Position numbers and translations under genes: made by a program
Part shown: positions 22,306-34,369 of the stretch, piece by piece
Layout of the letters: each line of letters begins with the position of its first letter
How positions within the stretch are numbered: position 1 is the first letter of the stretch
Assembly: GCF_030867095.1 (NCBI RefSeq)
Contig: NC_081831.1
Coordinates: 43,089,319 to 43,153,318 of the forward strand
DNA length: 64,000 nucleotides
Reading direction: 5' to 3'
DNA from: Alligator mississippiensis
Lineage: Eukaryota; Chordata; Crocodylia; Alligatoridae
Notes under the pieces: generated by a model
What the model saw: only the letters and a program-made list of their open reading frames with translations
Databases searched by the model: none
What the model was told of the DNA's origin: nothing

Positions 22306-23764
22306 CTAGTCTGTTGAACATTATAAGAATTATTTTCAGGAGCTGCATTTATACGTTGGGTCCTATCAAGAGCTGCATAATAAATTAGCCTCATTCAGAT
22401 CCCTTGTTTCATTAAAATTATTCCTCATGAGCGATTGCCTTGTCTAAACACTGCTGACCTCTGATATTGGAAAAGACAGTGCAGGGTTAAAAGCATAAGA
22501 TTTTTCAACGTGCATAAGCCCCAAGTGGTGGGAAAGGAAAAGGAACAAAAAGGTTCCTCATTGCAGTAAAAAGCATTTGTCACTGTCCTCATCTATTAGC
22601 ATCCACTGAACATGTTACTACGGAAGCTATGACAGGATTATATTTGTGCATAGGTTGGAGATTTCTTATTAATACAGGCAGAGGTATCTGTAAAAGCCCA
22701 TAGGTAAAAAAAAACAAAACAAAAAACGCTATTCGCCACCTCTTGTTTCCTGACATGATAGTAGGTGAGTAGATAAAGGAGAGGTGCAGAATCTTATTTA
22801 TAAGCAGATAATGCCCCATGGTGGGAGACTGGAGCGTATCATTTTGCTGGAGCTTATTATTTGTACTTAAACCAGTAGATCACTGTTCACTAACCAATAA
22901 CAGCAACTCCCTGATCTCCAGCCCCTCTGGAAAAAATAGATCAAGGGCCAGAGCTTCAGCTGGCATAGGTTGGTGTAGATTGGCTGAAGTCAATAGGACT
23001 GTGCTGATTTAAGGGAGGGGACTAGAGCAGCATAATACCCAGTGGGGCTGGGGTATTGGTTTATTAATAACTGGTTATAAGAATCTAGGGTTTCTGCACT
23101 GCAGGAGCTGTCATGGCTATATCAGCTCTGCAGGGTTGGAATTGTGTGGTACTGGGTCCTAGACCATTCCTGAAGGGCCAGCATTGAAGCTAACAAGGGA
23201 AAAGAGATGAGTGAACACCAGTTTTAAAGTGAAGATTGCTACAGGGGGTTTTTTGTCTTGTACTAAGAGGAACTGTTAAGTTATATTTAAAATATTTGTC
23301 TTCATCACAGTATTTATTTATTCATTCATCTTTAAAAAAATACAAAACAAAAAAACAACCAACACATTTGTGATTGAATTTGGTGCTGCAAAGGCGCAGC
23401 AGAGCTGACTGAAGGAGGTGATGGTACAGAGAACTGGTATAAGCCTCCTTTCAGTCTTTTTTGAGAAAAAGGAAGCACACAGATACATTGCCCCAGTAGC
23501 AGAACAGGATGCAAGTCACAAGCAGGGGTGGGCAGCCCGTCAATGAGGTATGTAGGTCAGCTCATGATGAAACCTGCGTTTGAGGAAAGGCACTCCCTCT
23601 CTTTTTTTTAGAAGCCAGGACAGGCAGAACCAGCTATAAGGGCTTGCTTGCAATGAGGATTTTTAGAAATTTCTTTATTGCTCAGAACTTTGTATTTACA
23701 CACACAGCATGGGCACTGCCCCTTATTTCCATTCAGGATGTCTGCTCTGCCTGGTATTTACACT

Positions 23765-23960
23765 GTGTTTCAATGAAAATAAAGGTGTTGAATGGAAAAA
23801 AACACCCTGAGTAATTATAAAGAAAAGTGTAAAATAATGCGGTTGTGCACTGGCTGCAAAAGATGGCTAACCATGAGTAAACATTCACAGTAATGTTTGA
23901 TCCCTTCATGTTTACTATTTATTCATATTTATTATTCATAAATTCCAGTGCAAATGTTAG
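23765..23960. promoter_or_regulatory. Candidate conserved non-coding element
   Basis: A repeat-free AT-rich block with GAGTAATTATAAAG, GCAAAAGATGGCTAACC and TTATTCATATTTATTATTC motifs and no open frame. It resembles developmental enhancers by composition only. Confidence 0.22.
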
Positions 23961-24856
23961 GCCTGCACCCCAGTGACACATTTTCATTTTATTTTAAGTT
24001 TGGTTTTTTCCATGGGTTTTGCAAACAGGGATTTAATGATTTGCCTTTCCACATAGTCAGAGCGGGCATGAGAGAGAAACTGTCCTCTTCTTGTTTTAGG
24101 AAAAGATTGCTAACATGGAAAAGTGATATTTGAATAGATTCCCCTAAGGCAATCAATTTACTTTTAATTTGTCTTGAACTAAGCTTTTCTTTGTTTCAAT
24201 GAGAAAGGATTGAAACTGCTGTAAAATTTATTAGCTTCCAGGAAGATTTTGAAATGAATTTTTTAATGATCATGCTGTTTGCTGTACCCAGAAGCAGTGT
24301 CATCATGATTACAATATAACCATACAGTTGCTGAAGAAACACTGAAACATTAAGATAGTACCATACTTTTGTATGAGGGTACTCATGTTAATAGGTAGTG
24401 AAAAGCAGGTACACTAATAAATGTTAACACATATATGGCTTCCTCACACAGACTTCTCCATAGACTGCCTCATGTGGCTCAAAAGCACAATTAATGGTGT
24501 GGAAAAAACAGCCAACACTTTATTTACATAATAGTTTACATGAATATTCAGGGATAAACACACAAATTAGCTGCATGTTTCCAGGACTGAAAAAATACAA
24601 AATGTTTGAAGAATTTGTAGAGCTAGTTTCTCTATGGGTGGTGTTAGGTTCAATTTAGCACTTACTGGCTAGGTACAGACAGTCAAAAAGCCTGAGGCTG
24701 AATCAATTCAGTCTTTGCAAGCTAATATAAGATGCACAGGTTAAATTGAAGCAGAAATGCAGCCACGTGCCTGAAATGGCTCAGGCCAGAAGCCAGGGGA
24801 TGCTAGAGCATGGCTCTCTTGCTGTGTGGTCATGTCCTCTTCCTGCTGCCCCTGAG

Positions 24857-24874
24857 TTCTCTGGGATTTGCAGT
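24857..24874 (-). promoter_or_regulatory. ZNF143/THAP11-like motif in family X copy A
   Basis: On the minus strand this reads ACTGCAAATCCCAGAGAA, close to the known ACTACAATTCCCAGAATGC-type site. Sequence resemblance only; binding is not shown. Confidence 0.35.
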
Positions 24875-24936
24875 CCAGAATTACAGCAGAAGGTTTCGGC
24901 AGGTTTGCTCATCACTTCCTCTTGCTCCTTTCAGGT

Positions 24937-24954
24937 GCTTCTGGGATTTGTAGT
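24937..24954 (-). promoter_or_regulatory. ZNF143/THAP11-like motif in family X copy A
   Basis: On the minus strand this reads ACTACAAATCCCAGAAGC, differing at only a couple of positions from the known ACTACAATTCCCAGAATGC-type site. A similar motif lies in copy D at 52165-52182. Confidence 0.45.
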
Positions 24955-25472
24955 CCACAGTTGTAGCCAGCAGTAATTTTGAGTGGAGGAAGGGGTGTTT
25001 AACCCCCCTCCTTGACCTCAGACTCCAGACTTCAGCTTGGGTTTGCCTTTGGGGTGGGAAGCAGTGTACCCCTCTGCCCCCAGACTGGGCTGCATCCCCA
25101 GCTGGGCTTGCCCCCCACGTGCCCTTATCAGCCAGCCCTCACTGTGCCAGCTAGGGAGCAGAGGGTTGGGGCCAGCCCTGCTCTCTGGAGTAGATAGCAC
25201 AGCACAGCCCAGGGCTGCAAAGCATACTGGGTTGCTGGGGGACTGTGATTGAACTTGAACCAGGAAGGGGTCTGGGACAGAAATTTCATAAACCAGTTTG
25301 ACCCAAATCAGTTAAGTCTGATACTATATTCAGCCAGATTTATCTTAAACAAGTTTTGGCGACTGTGAAACTGGTTTATGCGCACTGAACTTCTGTTCTA
25401 TTACAGATTTAAACCAGTTTCTGATCACTTAAACTGGTTTATGTGTAACTTCTGTCGCTAGCCACTAAGTGC

Positions 25473-27899
25473 ATTCAAGCGGCCACATGTTGAAACAATT
25501 TAGCATGTTAAGTGCCCTTAGTTGCTCCTTTGTACTTCCCTCCACAAACCCACCAGACAAAACGTGAAGGCCAAGGCTCAGTTAGTCCCTGATTATCCTA
25601 GTAAACCTCTCATTTTTTGTTTTCAAGCGCCTTCTCTGCTCCTTTCTCCTGCTCCCCATGTAATAACACAAATGAGCTCTACTTATTCACCTTTGCAAAC
25701 CTTCTCTGACGGATTGGAGTGAACTGAGCTTCTGTTTGAAAATGGAAACTCCAGGGACTATTGTATTGCCCAAATTGCACCTTTGATCGTATAATAGCAC
25801 GTGTCATCTTCCCATTTATCAGAAGTATTAAATCCTCTACCACTTGCACCTCGGTATGTTTTAACTTCGCTGCTTTGGCCAGCACTGAAAATTCTACTGA
25901 CATTAATTCAGTTGTTCTGAGAACTGAATGGCCCAGCTTTTAATACCTTTTTCATGTTGCACTTTGCTAGGGTGAATTCAGGTACATAGCATATGAATAG
26001 GAGAACAGAAGGAATTGGCAGCACCCAAGCATCAGCTAACACATCTGTACCACAAGCAGTATAAATCTAATCTGGGCATTCTGCACTCTTCCCACATGTA
26101 TCTTCCAGTTTGTGAGATTTTAAAGGCATTTGGTGCTTGTTATTTCAGAGATCCTTCTGTGTTAACCATATCTGGAAGCAACACCTAGTGCCAGACACTA
26201 GGTCCTGTGTAAAGCCTCTGATGGCTGTTCTTCTCTGCACAGATGTAGTTGTGAAGTTGGAAGATGTACAAGCTGGAACTTCAGCCCAGCTAGTGTTCTC
26301 ATGCAACAGGCTATTGGACAGTTCTTTCAGTATGGAATGATTTTTGGCTTGTGTAGAGCCATCCTAATATCTTCTATACCACCCCCCTCTCAGTATCCTG
26401 CTTGGGCAGAAGAAGGAAAGAGGTCCTGACTGTAGTGCCTGACTAATTCCCCACATGTTAGAATGGTCTTTAGGCCTATTTTACACTCAGGAATCAGCCC
26501 TGGGACCAGGGAACGTAAAGCCTGTATAAAACCATGTTCTTTAATCTCTCCCATGCCCACCTTGTGGGCTGCACTGTGGTTGTCTGGTATCCCAGGATCA
26601 GGGCTACAGTAGTGTTTCTTTTCTCCCCCCTGAAATAGAGAAAAGGAGAGGGGAAGAAATAGAAAAGAAGGGAAAGAAAAAGACCACTAAACATAAATGA
26701 GGCGAGAGCTGGGTGGGGGGCATGTTTACAGTGTTTGGTATTGATTGCAGACTGTTTGAAACCTGTCACACTGTGGAGACTGCAGTATATCACTCATGTC
26801 ATTAATTCATGAGTCTGTAAAAATGCCTGAGCATAATAAGAAGCCCCAATATTTCCCTGCATGTGCTATAGATGCAGCAGCTTCCCCTTCTCCAGACCTT
26901 GGTAGGTATGAAGTTCTGCTAGGTTTGTAAACATGGGCGGGGGGGAGTCTAGCATGTTATGCAGCAGGAATTCTGCAGGGTTTTGCGTCTCTCCAGTGCC
27001 TGACTGCTTTTCTGTTTGCCCTGTTCTAGCCCTTTGGCATAGCCTGCTCTTCTGTCCTCTTCAGCCTCCTTCCTTCCACTGATGCTCATGATCCCAAATG
27101 CCATCACCCTCCCCTTCCTCCTCCCCTTCCTCTCTCTTGTTCATTTCACTCCCTCTCCCTGGCTGCTCTCTCTGCTTGCTTGTTGTTTTCTAGTCCATCA
27201 GTCAAGATCCCTCCTGCCCCTGCTGAATCTTGTCCCCATCTGCCAAATACATCTCTGCTCTCTCATCTTCCTGCTGCCAGTCTTGCTCTTGTCATAGCTC
27301 CATATCCTCTGTACTTGTAGCTCCCTTCACTGCCTTCCTCCATGCTTGCCCTCACTCCATCCTTCCTGTGTCATTTTACATTTGGAACATTGTTTTTGTC
27401 CTGATCTCCAGGCCTTTACTGCCTCTAGGAATTCTCCCTCCCTGTATCTCGCAGCTATCTCCTTACCCTTCTTAACCTGTACTGTCTTTTTTTTGGTCTT
27501 GTCTTTCTCAGGTTGTCTAAGGAGCTGATTCAGAGCTCCTTGAAATCATTGGGTGTCTTCCTATTGACTTCAGTGAGCTTTGGGACTGACCCTAAGGCTG
27601 TCAGTACTTCCAAAGCAGGGAACTTTGTGTTTGTATAAATGATGGTATTTCTTCCTGAGACCAAATCTCAATGTGGCTTGCTGGTTTTTTTTTTGAGTAA
27701 CAGATTTTTTTTTTCCTTTCCATCATGATTTATCCATGAGGCTGGTAAAACATTTTTACAATAGGCTTTTGTAAGCGCTGAGAAGCTAAGCAAGTTGTGG
27801 TTTTGAGACAGTTGGGCTTGTACGTATTGTGGGCCTAACAGGCACTGTTCTGAAACAATTTCACTCCTGCAGTGGCAGTTTGTTACTTTAGATCAGTGC
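25473..27899. other. Gene-free sequence, pyrimidine-rich part near 27-27.5 kb
   Basis: No supported gene. From about 27040 to 27520 the + strand is C/T-rich, giving leucine-, serine- and proline-rich frames that I regard as non-coding. Confidence 0.4.
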
Positions 27900-28155
27900 T
27901 CTTCCAGTCTTCCCTGTGAATTATGGCGTTCCCCAGGACTCTGCATTGGGCTTCCTGCTTTGCAGTATTTTTACACTTCTTCTGGCTCCTGTTCCCAACT
28001 GTTTACAACATGGGTTCTATCATTTTTATGTAGATGAAACATGGGTTTGTTTCTCTCTTCCACCAGACCTATCTAGCTATTTTATTCCTCACCTGCTTAT
28101 CTGTCTGAAGATTGCCTGGCTCAGACCTCTAAAATCAATACAGACACAACATGTG
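27900..28155 (+). mobile_element. L2-type LINE reverse-transcriptase remnant
   Basis: The frame reads GVPQDSALGFLLCSIFTLLL, then HGFYHFYVDETWVCFSLPPD, paralleling L2 reverse transcriptases ([13 protein letters not shown] and FYADDTQLYLSL). The catalytic YADD has become YVDE and the frame soon ends, so it is a decayed fragment. L2 activity is old in amniotes, consistent with the divergence. Confidence 0.7.
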
Positions 28156-28399
28156 TGTGGTTGGGGCTCATTATTAGTAGCCTTTGTGATAGTCCCTTGA
28201 GGTAGGAATAGAGATGGTTTGAAATCTGGAGCTCAGCATGGGCTTTGCTTTGCACTTTGAGAACCATATTTAATCCAGAAATGGTTGTTTGTTTAATAAT
28301 TGCTTGTGTTTTGTTGTGGCTACTTTTCCATAGTCTGACTTAAAAGTGGTAGCCCACTGCCTTTGTGGTTAGTCTTCACCAGGGATCTGGGTTTTCTGT

Positions 28400-28860
28400 T
28401 TGCCACATTAAAACATGGTAAAATGCGGATTTTCTCATTTAAAGCAGAAAAACACAGATTTTCTTTTTAAAGGAGAAAAATGCAGATTTTTCTGGGTGGT
28501 AGGCAGGGCTTGGTAGCTGCTGGGGAGAGCAGGAGGCTGCGGACCCAGGTCCCTGGCCTTGTAGCTCTGGCAACTGGGACCCCCTCTGGTAGGGCCCAGG
28601 GGGCTGTGAGTTCTAAGTGCGGGGCACCGGCAGGGCTGGGGGGCTGCGGGTGGAGAGTGTTGGGTGAGGAGGTTGTGGGTATAGAGTGAGGGGCACCAGC
28701 AGAGCCGAGGTGAGGGACAATGCCATGGGTAGGGTACCAGCCTATTAGGGCTGCTCAACACCATAAAGTAGTGTATTGGGGAGGGAGACAGTTGCAGTGT
28801 CCTGGTGAATGAAGGGGGCAGAGGGAGCTCTGATTTTCCATGATAATTGAAAATCAAATG
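28400..28860. repeat. Unresolved repeat-like block with GC-rich core
   Basis: A GC-rich core (about 28500-28700) is flanked by AT-rich borders, with GATTTTCT and AGAAAAA on the left and GATTTTCCATG and GAAAATC on the right. It has the layout of a non-autonomous DNA transposon, but clear terminal repeats and target duplication were not found. Confidence 0.3.
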
Positions 28861-28949
28861 CCAAAATTTATAGGTATTTAGAATTTAGTTTATTATAATG
28901 ATTGAGGTGCTGGTAGGCTTCCAAATTGGTTTAAAAAATCAGGGAATTT

Positions 28950-30388
28950 GATATAATCAGGTGGGATAGAGAAGGAAGGAAAGGGGTGTGTGTGGCGCTC
29001 TATGTCAAAGAGCAATACACATCTTCTGCCAGCAAAATGGGGTCAGAGGAGGGGCAAGCTGAGGTGCTCTGGGTCAAGATACAAGGGGGTCGTAGGGAGA
29101 GGGATTTAACAGTGGGAGTCTACTACAGACCCCCCAACCAAGGGGAGGAGCTGGACCAGGAATTTTCGGACCAGCTTGCAGAGGCACTTAAGGCAAGGGA
29201 TGTAGTTGTCATGGGTGATCTAAATTACCCAGACATCTGCTGGGAGGAGCAGTCAGCCAGGTGGGACTGTTCTAGGAGGTTCCTGGCCGAGATACAGGAC
29301 CTCCACTTAACCCAGGAGGTCCACAGTCCCACCAGAGGAAATGCCCTGTTGGACCTGGTCCTGGCCACAGGCAATGATCTGGTAAGGGGGCTCCAGGTCC
29401 TTGACCACCCGGGTGATAGCGATCATCGCTTGCTGTAATTCATCATCCAGCGCAGGGTGTCAAGGGCCTACAGCAAGGCAGTAGCCCTAGACTTCAAGAG
29501 GGCCAACTTCAACGAGCTGAGGAGATTGGTGGGAGAGGTGATGGGGTTCTCGAGGGCAGGGAAACTCAGTGCCAAAGATGAGTGGTCGTTCCTTAAGGAG
29601 GCGATACTCAGGGCCCAAGAGGTGACAATCCCAACAAGAAGCAAGGGGGGCAAGAGTGCCTGAAAGTCTCCCTGGCTCACCAAGGAAGTCCGGGAATACC
29701 TGGTTGCCAAAAAGACGGCGTACACCCGGTGGAAGGGGGGGACTATCTCCAAAGAAGAGTATACCTCCACTGCTCAGGCCTGTAGGGAGGCTGTTAGGAA
29801 AGCTAAGGCAGACATAGAGCTAGGACTAGCATTCAAGATCAAGGATAATAAAAAGTCCTTTTTCAAATATATAGGGAGGATGAAGAAGGCGCCGGGAAAT
29901 GTGGGGCCCCTGCAAGATACGCTGGGTCCAGAGGAGGGCCACCCGCATGATCTGGGGGCAGCAGGGCAGACCCTGCAATGAGAGGCTATGGGACCTGAAC
30001 CTGTTCAGCCTTCAGAAGAGAAGGCTGAGGCTGGACCTTGTGACCCTCTATAAACTCACTAGGGGGGACCAAAAGGGTTTGGGGGAGACCTTGTTTCCCC
30101 CAGTGCCCCCCAGGATAACAAGAAATAACGGCCACAGGTTGTTGGAGAGTAGGTTCAGATTAGACATTCGTAGGAACTACTTCACAGTTAGGGTGGCTAG
30201 GATCTGGAACCAACTTCCAAGGGAAGTGGTGCTGGCTCCTACCCTGGGGGTCTTTAAGAAGCGGCTTGATGCCTACATATCTAGGGTCACTTGAGCCCAG
30301 TTCCTCTCCTGCCCAGGCAGGGAGTCGGACTTGAAGATCTACAAGGTCCCTTCTGACCCTACTTCTATGATTCTGTGATTCTATGATA
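28950..30388 (+). mobile_element. CR1 LINE with the reverse transcriptase deleted
   Basis: The first part (28986-29900) translates as CR1 ORF2 endonuclease and linker: ALYVKEQYTSS, VVMGDLNYPDICWEEQ, GNALLDLVLATG and HPGDSDH, then frames broken near 29435 and 29660. At about 29918 it jumps to the C-terminal region (WVQRRATRMIWG, LNLFSLQKRRL, FRLDIRRNYFT). About 430 codons, including all RT motifs, are missing relative to the copy at 9154. The 3' end is typical: AAGGTCCCTTCTGACCC and ATGATTCTGTGATTCTATGAT. It could be a deleted copy or a template-switch product. Confidence 0.85.
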
Positions 30389-30914
30389 TTTTTAAATAGA
30401 GAAAACCAGGATTCCTGGCCTTCACCAATGCTGTGGTGCTTCAGATCACTGTGGCCATTATATTAACTTTGTAAGGATCACTATTGAAGTGCAACACTGA
30501 CAGCATTGTTGAAAACATCTGTCTGGGCTGAAAGTATAGTTGGAACTGACCAGATGCTCCTCCTTATCCTGCCCTGCAGGCAGCTGGTCCTGCATAAAAC
30601 CTGGGATGGATTCCTCAGGGGCTGACTCCACTTTGGTTGTTTCAAAATTGTGATCAGGAACATACAAGGAAATTTTTGCAGGAGATCACATGCTGTGCTT
30701 TTACACCTCCCTGATAAGGTAGGGTAATGGGTCCAGCAGTACTTTCTGTGCCAGGAAGTAATATACACCAGTCTGTATGTGAGACTTAGGCTATAAGATC
30801 CTGGGTGGGAGATGCAGGACTCGCCCAGCTAGGCAGGATGGGTGCAACTCATTAGTTCAAAAATCATCAAGATAAAAGACTGTGGGTCTGTTTTTGAGAG
30901 AGAGAGAGAGAGAG
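30389..30914. other. Short gene-free gap ending in an (AG)n tract
   Basis: No gene seen. It ends in an AG dinucleotide repeat (about 30895-30914) that serves as target for the next element. Confidence 0.5.
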
Positions 30915-31250
30915 CATGAATGGTGCATGCCCCTGCTGGGTGGGGGGGCCACAGCTGTGCCAGTGGCGGCGTGAGCCCAACGATGGTGAGTGGGGACCTC
31001 CCGCAGACGCTGCCAACACTGTTGGTGGGGAAGGGGAGGGTGGCGAGCACCGACCAGGGGTTGGCGACCACCCGCAGGCGTCACTGGCAGCGTTGGCGGT
31101 GGCCAAGGGTGATTGTGGACTGCCCACAGATGCTGCTGGCAGTGCCGGCAGCGGGGCGGCAAGTGGCGACTGCCTGCGGTGGCGCCTTTTTGCAGGGGGT
31201 GCACTGCCCCATGCAGGGGGTGCCCGTGTACCCCTTACGCGTCACCCCTG
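30915..31250. mobile_element. Putative non-autonomous hAT inserted in (AG)n, CpG-rich
   Basis: The right end, reverse complemented, is CAGGGGTGACGCGTAAGG, a hAT-like tip. AGAGAGAG flanks both sides (30907-30914 and 31251-31258), consistent with an 8-bp target duplication, although the left side is itself an (AG)n tract. The left tip (CATGAATGGTG) matches only weakly. The interior is GC-rich with many CpGs and repeated GTGGCGA and CTGGCAG motifs. Frames inside are low-complexity. Confidence 0.55.
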
Positions 31251-31905
31251 AGAGAGAGGGATTTGAAGCCATGTCTGAAAGAATCTCGGTATAGGCTTTA
31301 GGGGCTAAGCCATAATGCTGAACTGTTTTAAGTACAATCTTGTTCCAACATATTTTGTTCTCAGTTAAGTTTCTGCATAAGATCCAGGACGGGAGGAGAC
31401 TTAGTGAACCCACTGTGTAGAGTCCTACCTTCATGTGATGCCTCTTCATACTTCTTGCATGCAAGACTGCATGATCATATCCCTTTATACAGTATGGGTC
31501 TTATGGGCTGATCCCTCCTACACACCAAGAATGTATATTTTCTTGTGCTCAGCATGTTAGGGACAGATTTTCCAAGGAACTCCCTCCTTATTTACACACA
31601 ACAGGCTGAGCTCTTTAGAAAATCTAAATCTAGCCATTATTTTATATGTTTTTAAAGCAAATAGTTGCAGTGATCACTCCCACCCATATTCCATTTTGCT
31701 AGAGACTTACCTGGCTCATTCCGCTCAGTATTTGCCAGACCAGTGCATTCGACTTCTACAACAGCCCAAGTGAATGTGGCAGTATTCGTATTCAGGTTTG
31801 GGCACTGACTTCAACAGGGCCTCCGTTGTAGTGGGAGCAGAGAGGAAATGGGGCAGCAGAGCTGCATTGTTTGTCCTGCTGCTGCAATAAGCCCTGCAGC
31901 CCCTT
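31251..31905. other. Gene-free gap
   Basis: No gene or clear repeat is visible in this mixed-composition stretch. Confidence 0.4.
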
Positions 31906-32821
31906 TGGCTAGGGACAGACATTACACATAAACCAGTTTAAGTGATCAGAAATTGGTTTAAACCTGTGACAGAACAGATGTTTTGTGCACATAAACCAGT
32001 GTGAAAATGGCTGAAACCACCTTGAGATAAGCCTGGTTGAATGTAGTATCAGACTTAACTGATTTGGGTCAAACCAGTTTATGCAATGTCTGTCCCAGAC
32101 CCCTTGATGGTTTAAGTTAAACCAAACTCCTCCAGCTTCCCAGCATGCTCTCTGGGCTGAGCGGGGCTCTTTGCTCCATATCAGGGCTGGCCCCTCCCCT
32201 CTGCTCCCTGGCTGCAGCTCTGGCAGAGACTGCAAGTGTCTGCCTGGCTTCCCCCTGTTCCTCCCTCATCCCTTCCCCACACCCTGCTAAGCAGGGGTTC
32301 CCCAGTTCCCTCTGCCTTACACAGACACCTCTCAGCATTAGAGGGCATACCACATGCTGGCTATGGTCCGTGCTATGGGAGAGGGGACTGTGTCTGCTTA
32401 GGGATTTTTGGAGCTAATACAACAGGTCAGCTGCTAATGTCTCTCCATTCCTTCTTTGGAACAAGTTGTTTAAGAAGAGCTTGAACTAATGAGAGAGGCT
32501 GTTGTTTTCTGATGATAAATGCTGATAATGCATATGATAAATGCTCTGTCATCAAAGCGGGGAAATCCCTTCCTAATCAAAGCATCCTGTGGAGGCCTGG
32601 CCACACCCCCCCCTCAACTCAGTACTGTGGAAGGGAAGGGAGGACTGCTCTAGAGCCCCCTGGGTTCTAGACTGAGCCACTGCAGGCATGTGCCTGCATT
32701 TCTGCCTGCATATCTGGGATATTGGTATGGTTACAAACTGATTCAGCCTAGCCAGGTTAGACTAACCTGCAAAGATTGAATCAATTCAGGCTCAGGCTTT
32801 TTGAATGTTTGTCCCTAGCCT
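31906..32821 (-). mobile_element. Family X TIR element, copy B (inverted)
   Basis: The left end TGGCTAGGGACAGACATTAC corresponds to the right end of copy A read on the other strand, including the AAACCAGTTTAAGTG inner block. The right end GTTTGTCCCTAGCC corresponds to copy A's left end. Its length of about 916 bp is similar to copy A. The centre differs by insertions and deletions. Confidence 0.7.
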
Positions 32822-33359
32822 TTATGACTCTCATCTGCTCCCCTGCCTTTACTTTCTCCTGCCTGTGCCTCATTCAGGTAGTGGTGACCGACTTCCACAC
32901 TCTGTGAGACTGGCCCCAAAGTTTTCATTCATTGATTCCAGGAAGGCCCCTGTTGGCTGTCTACCCTTTGTGTATGCCTTGTGTGCACTGCTATGTGATT
33001 ATTATTACCTTTGCTTTGTTTCTCACATTAGGCACATTTTTTGTACAGGCAGTAACAATTGTATTGACTCGGGTGGGTCTAGAGCTGTAAAGAATTTTGT
33101 CTCATTTCCAATTGTTAAAAAAATACTGCGATAAACAGGCAGTTTGTGAATGTGAATAAATACTCTGAATAAATACTGTGAGTGCTGTTATGACCGGGCA
33201 AGGTGGAGCTCTCTGGGGAAGGAGTAGAAAGAGCAGCACTGTCTGGGGCTTTGTGCTTCCACAGAGCAGGAGCACCCAGAATGCCTCAGGACAGGGGATG
33301 AGGGGGTTGTGCTCATGGCTGTACACTTGTGAGTGGGAGTTGCAGCGCTTGCTCTATCA
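32822..33359. other. Gene-free gap
   Basis: No supported gene. The 109-codon frame at 32805-33134 starts inside the end of copy B and has no recognisable domain. Confidence 0.4.
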
Positions 33360-33845
33360 AGCTAAGTACAGTCAGTCAGAAAGTTTGAGGCTGAATGGAT
33401 TCAACCTTTGCAGGTTAGTTAGTCTAAGCTGTGTAGATTGATCCAATAAGCAAGTGAACAGACATTCACTTTTGATTCCAGAAATGCAGCCACATGCTTG
33501 CAGTGGCCCAGGCCAGAAACCAGGATGTGCTAGAGCACGCCTCCCTGCTCAGCTGGAACAGACAGTTTGGGTCATGGCTATCCCATCTGCCCTGCAAGGA
33601 GAGGTTTGCAGGGGAGAGGCAAAGTATCCTGGAATGCTGGGGTACTGTGAGTTAACTTGAATCTAGAAAGGATCTGGGACAGAAGTTCAATAAATTGATT
33701 TAACCTAAATCAGTTAAGTCTGATACTGCTGCCAACCAGGTTTATCTTAATCCGGTTTTGGCCATTTTGAAAGCAGTTTATGTGCACTGTACTTCTCTTG
33801 TGTTACCGATTTGAACCAGTTTGTTTGCAGTTTCTGTCCCTAAGG
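33360..33845 (+). mobile_element. Family X TIR element, copy C (internally deleted)
   Basis: It begins AGCTAAGTACAGTCAGTCAG, matching copy A's left end, and ends CAGTTTCTGTCCCTAAG. Inside are the shared GGATCTGGGACAGAAG and AACCTAAATCAGTTAAGTC blocks. At about 486 bp it lacks roughly 330 bp of the centre. Confidence 0.65.
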
Positions 33846-34369
33846 TGCTCTGCCCCTGGCAGTGTTCTCCTGTGACTGCTGGCTGGTGCATAGGAGGGTT
33901 GAAGCTGCTGCCACACATCATACACACTTCTGGGACTGCCCTCCTAGTCACCCTCCCCTTTAGTGCAACCGGAGTACGCAAAGCTTGGTTGTGTTTGCCT
34001 TTTTCACACAAGTGCTGGAGGGGGAAAAGCAATCCCTGTTCTTGCTTCTGTTACACCTGACATTTATAACAGAGCTAAGATACAGATGTTAGCAGAGAAG
34101 AAGGCGTGAATATCTGCAGGTCACCATACTGGGACAAGGAGCTCTTCTCCTTTATCTTACTAAACTAAATCTGTCTGGTCATCCCTACCATGATGATACA
34201 TGTGGTATCTGAACAGTAGCATAACGAGGGGTGAGAGACTGGGGCTGCAGCCCTGGCCACCCCCTTAGAGGGATGCAAGAACAGCAGCTGCTGGCCCCAT
34301 TAATGCCACAGCTGGCCCAGCCACTACTGCTTAGGGCACAGACCCTGGTATTTACACCTCTGTATTTGA
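33846..34369. other. Gene-free gap
   Basis: No gene. A GC-rich patch at about 34220-34340 may be another degraded repeat but has no ends I can define. Confidence 0.35.

Larger units (their letters stand above)
17804..24657. other. Gene-free intronic-looking sequence
   Basis: Nearly 7 kb without a supported exon. It contains two short palindromic dispersed repeats (20895-20975 and 22210-22305) and a candidate conserved block near 23765-23960. Frames are all under 90 codons and lack domains. Confidence 0.45.
24658..25472 (+). mobile_element. Family X TIR element, copy A
   Basis: The left end GCACTTACTGGCTAGGTACAGA and the reverse complement of the right end, GCACTTAGTGGCTAGCGACAGA, match closely. 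Just inside the right end is a run of AAACCAGTTT and AAACTGG motifs. Related copies lie at 31906-32821 (opposite strand), 33360-33845 and 51878-52441, showing a dispersed family about 800-900 bp long. No transposase is encoded. Two CTGGGATTTGTAGTCC-like motifs (24857-24874 and 24937-24954) resemble ZNF143/THAP11 binding sites. No clear target duplication was found, so the superfamily is open. Confidence 0.7.

Noticed and set aside
23520-23560. GCAGGGGTGGGCAGCCCG as a hAT end
   Set aside because: No matching second end within a reasonable distance.
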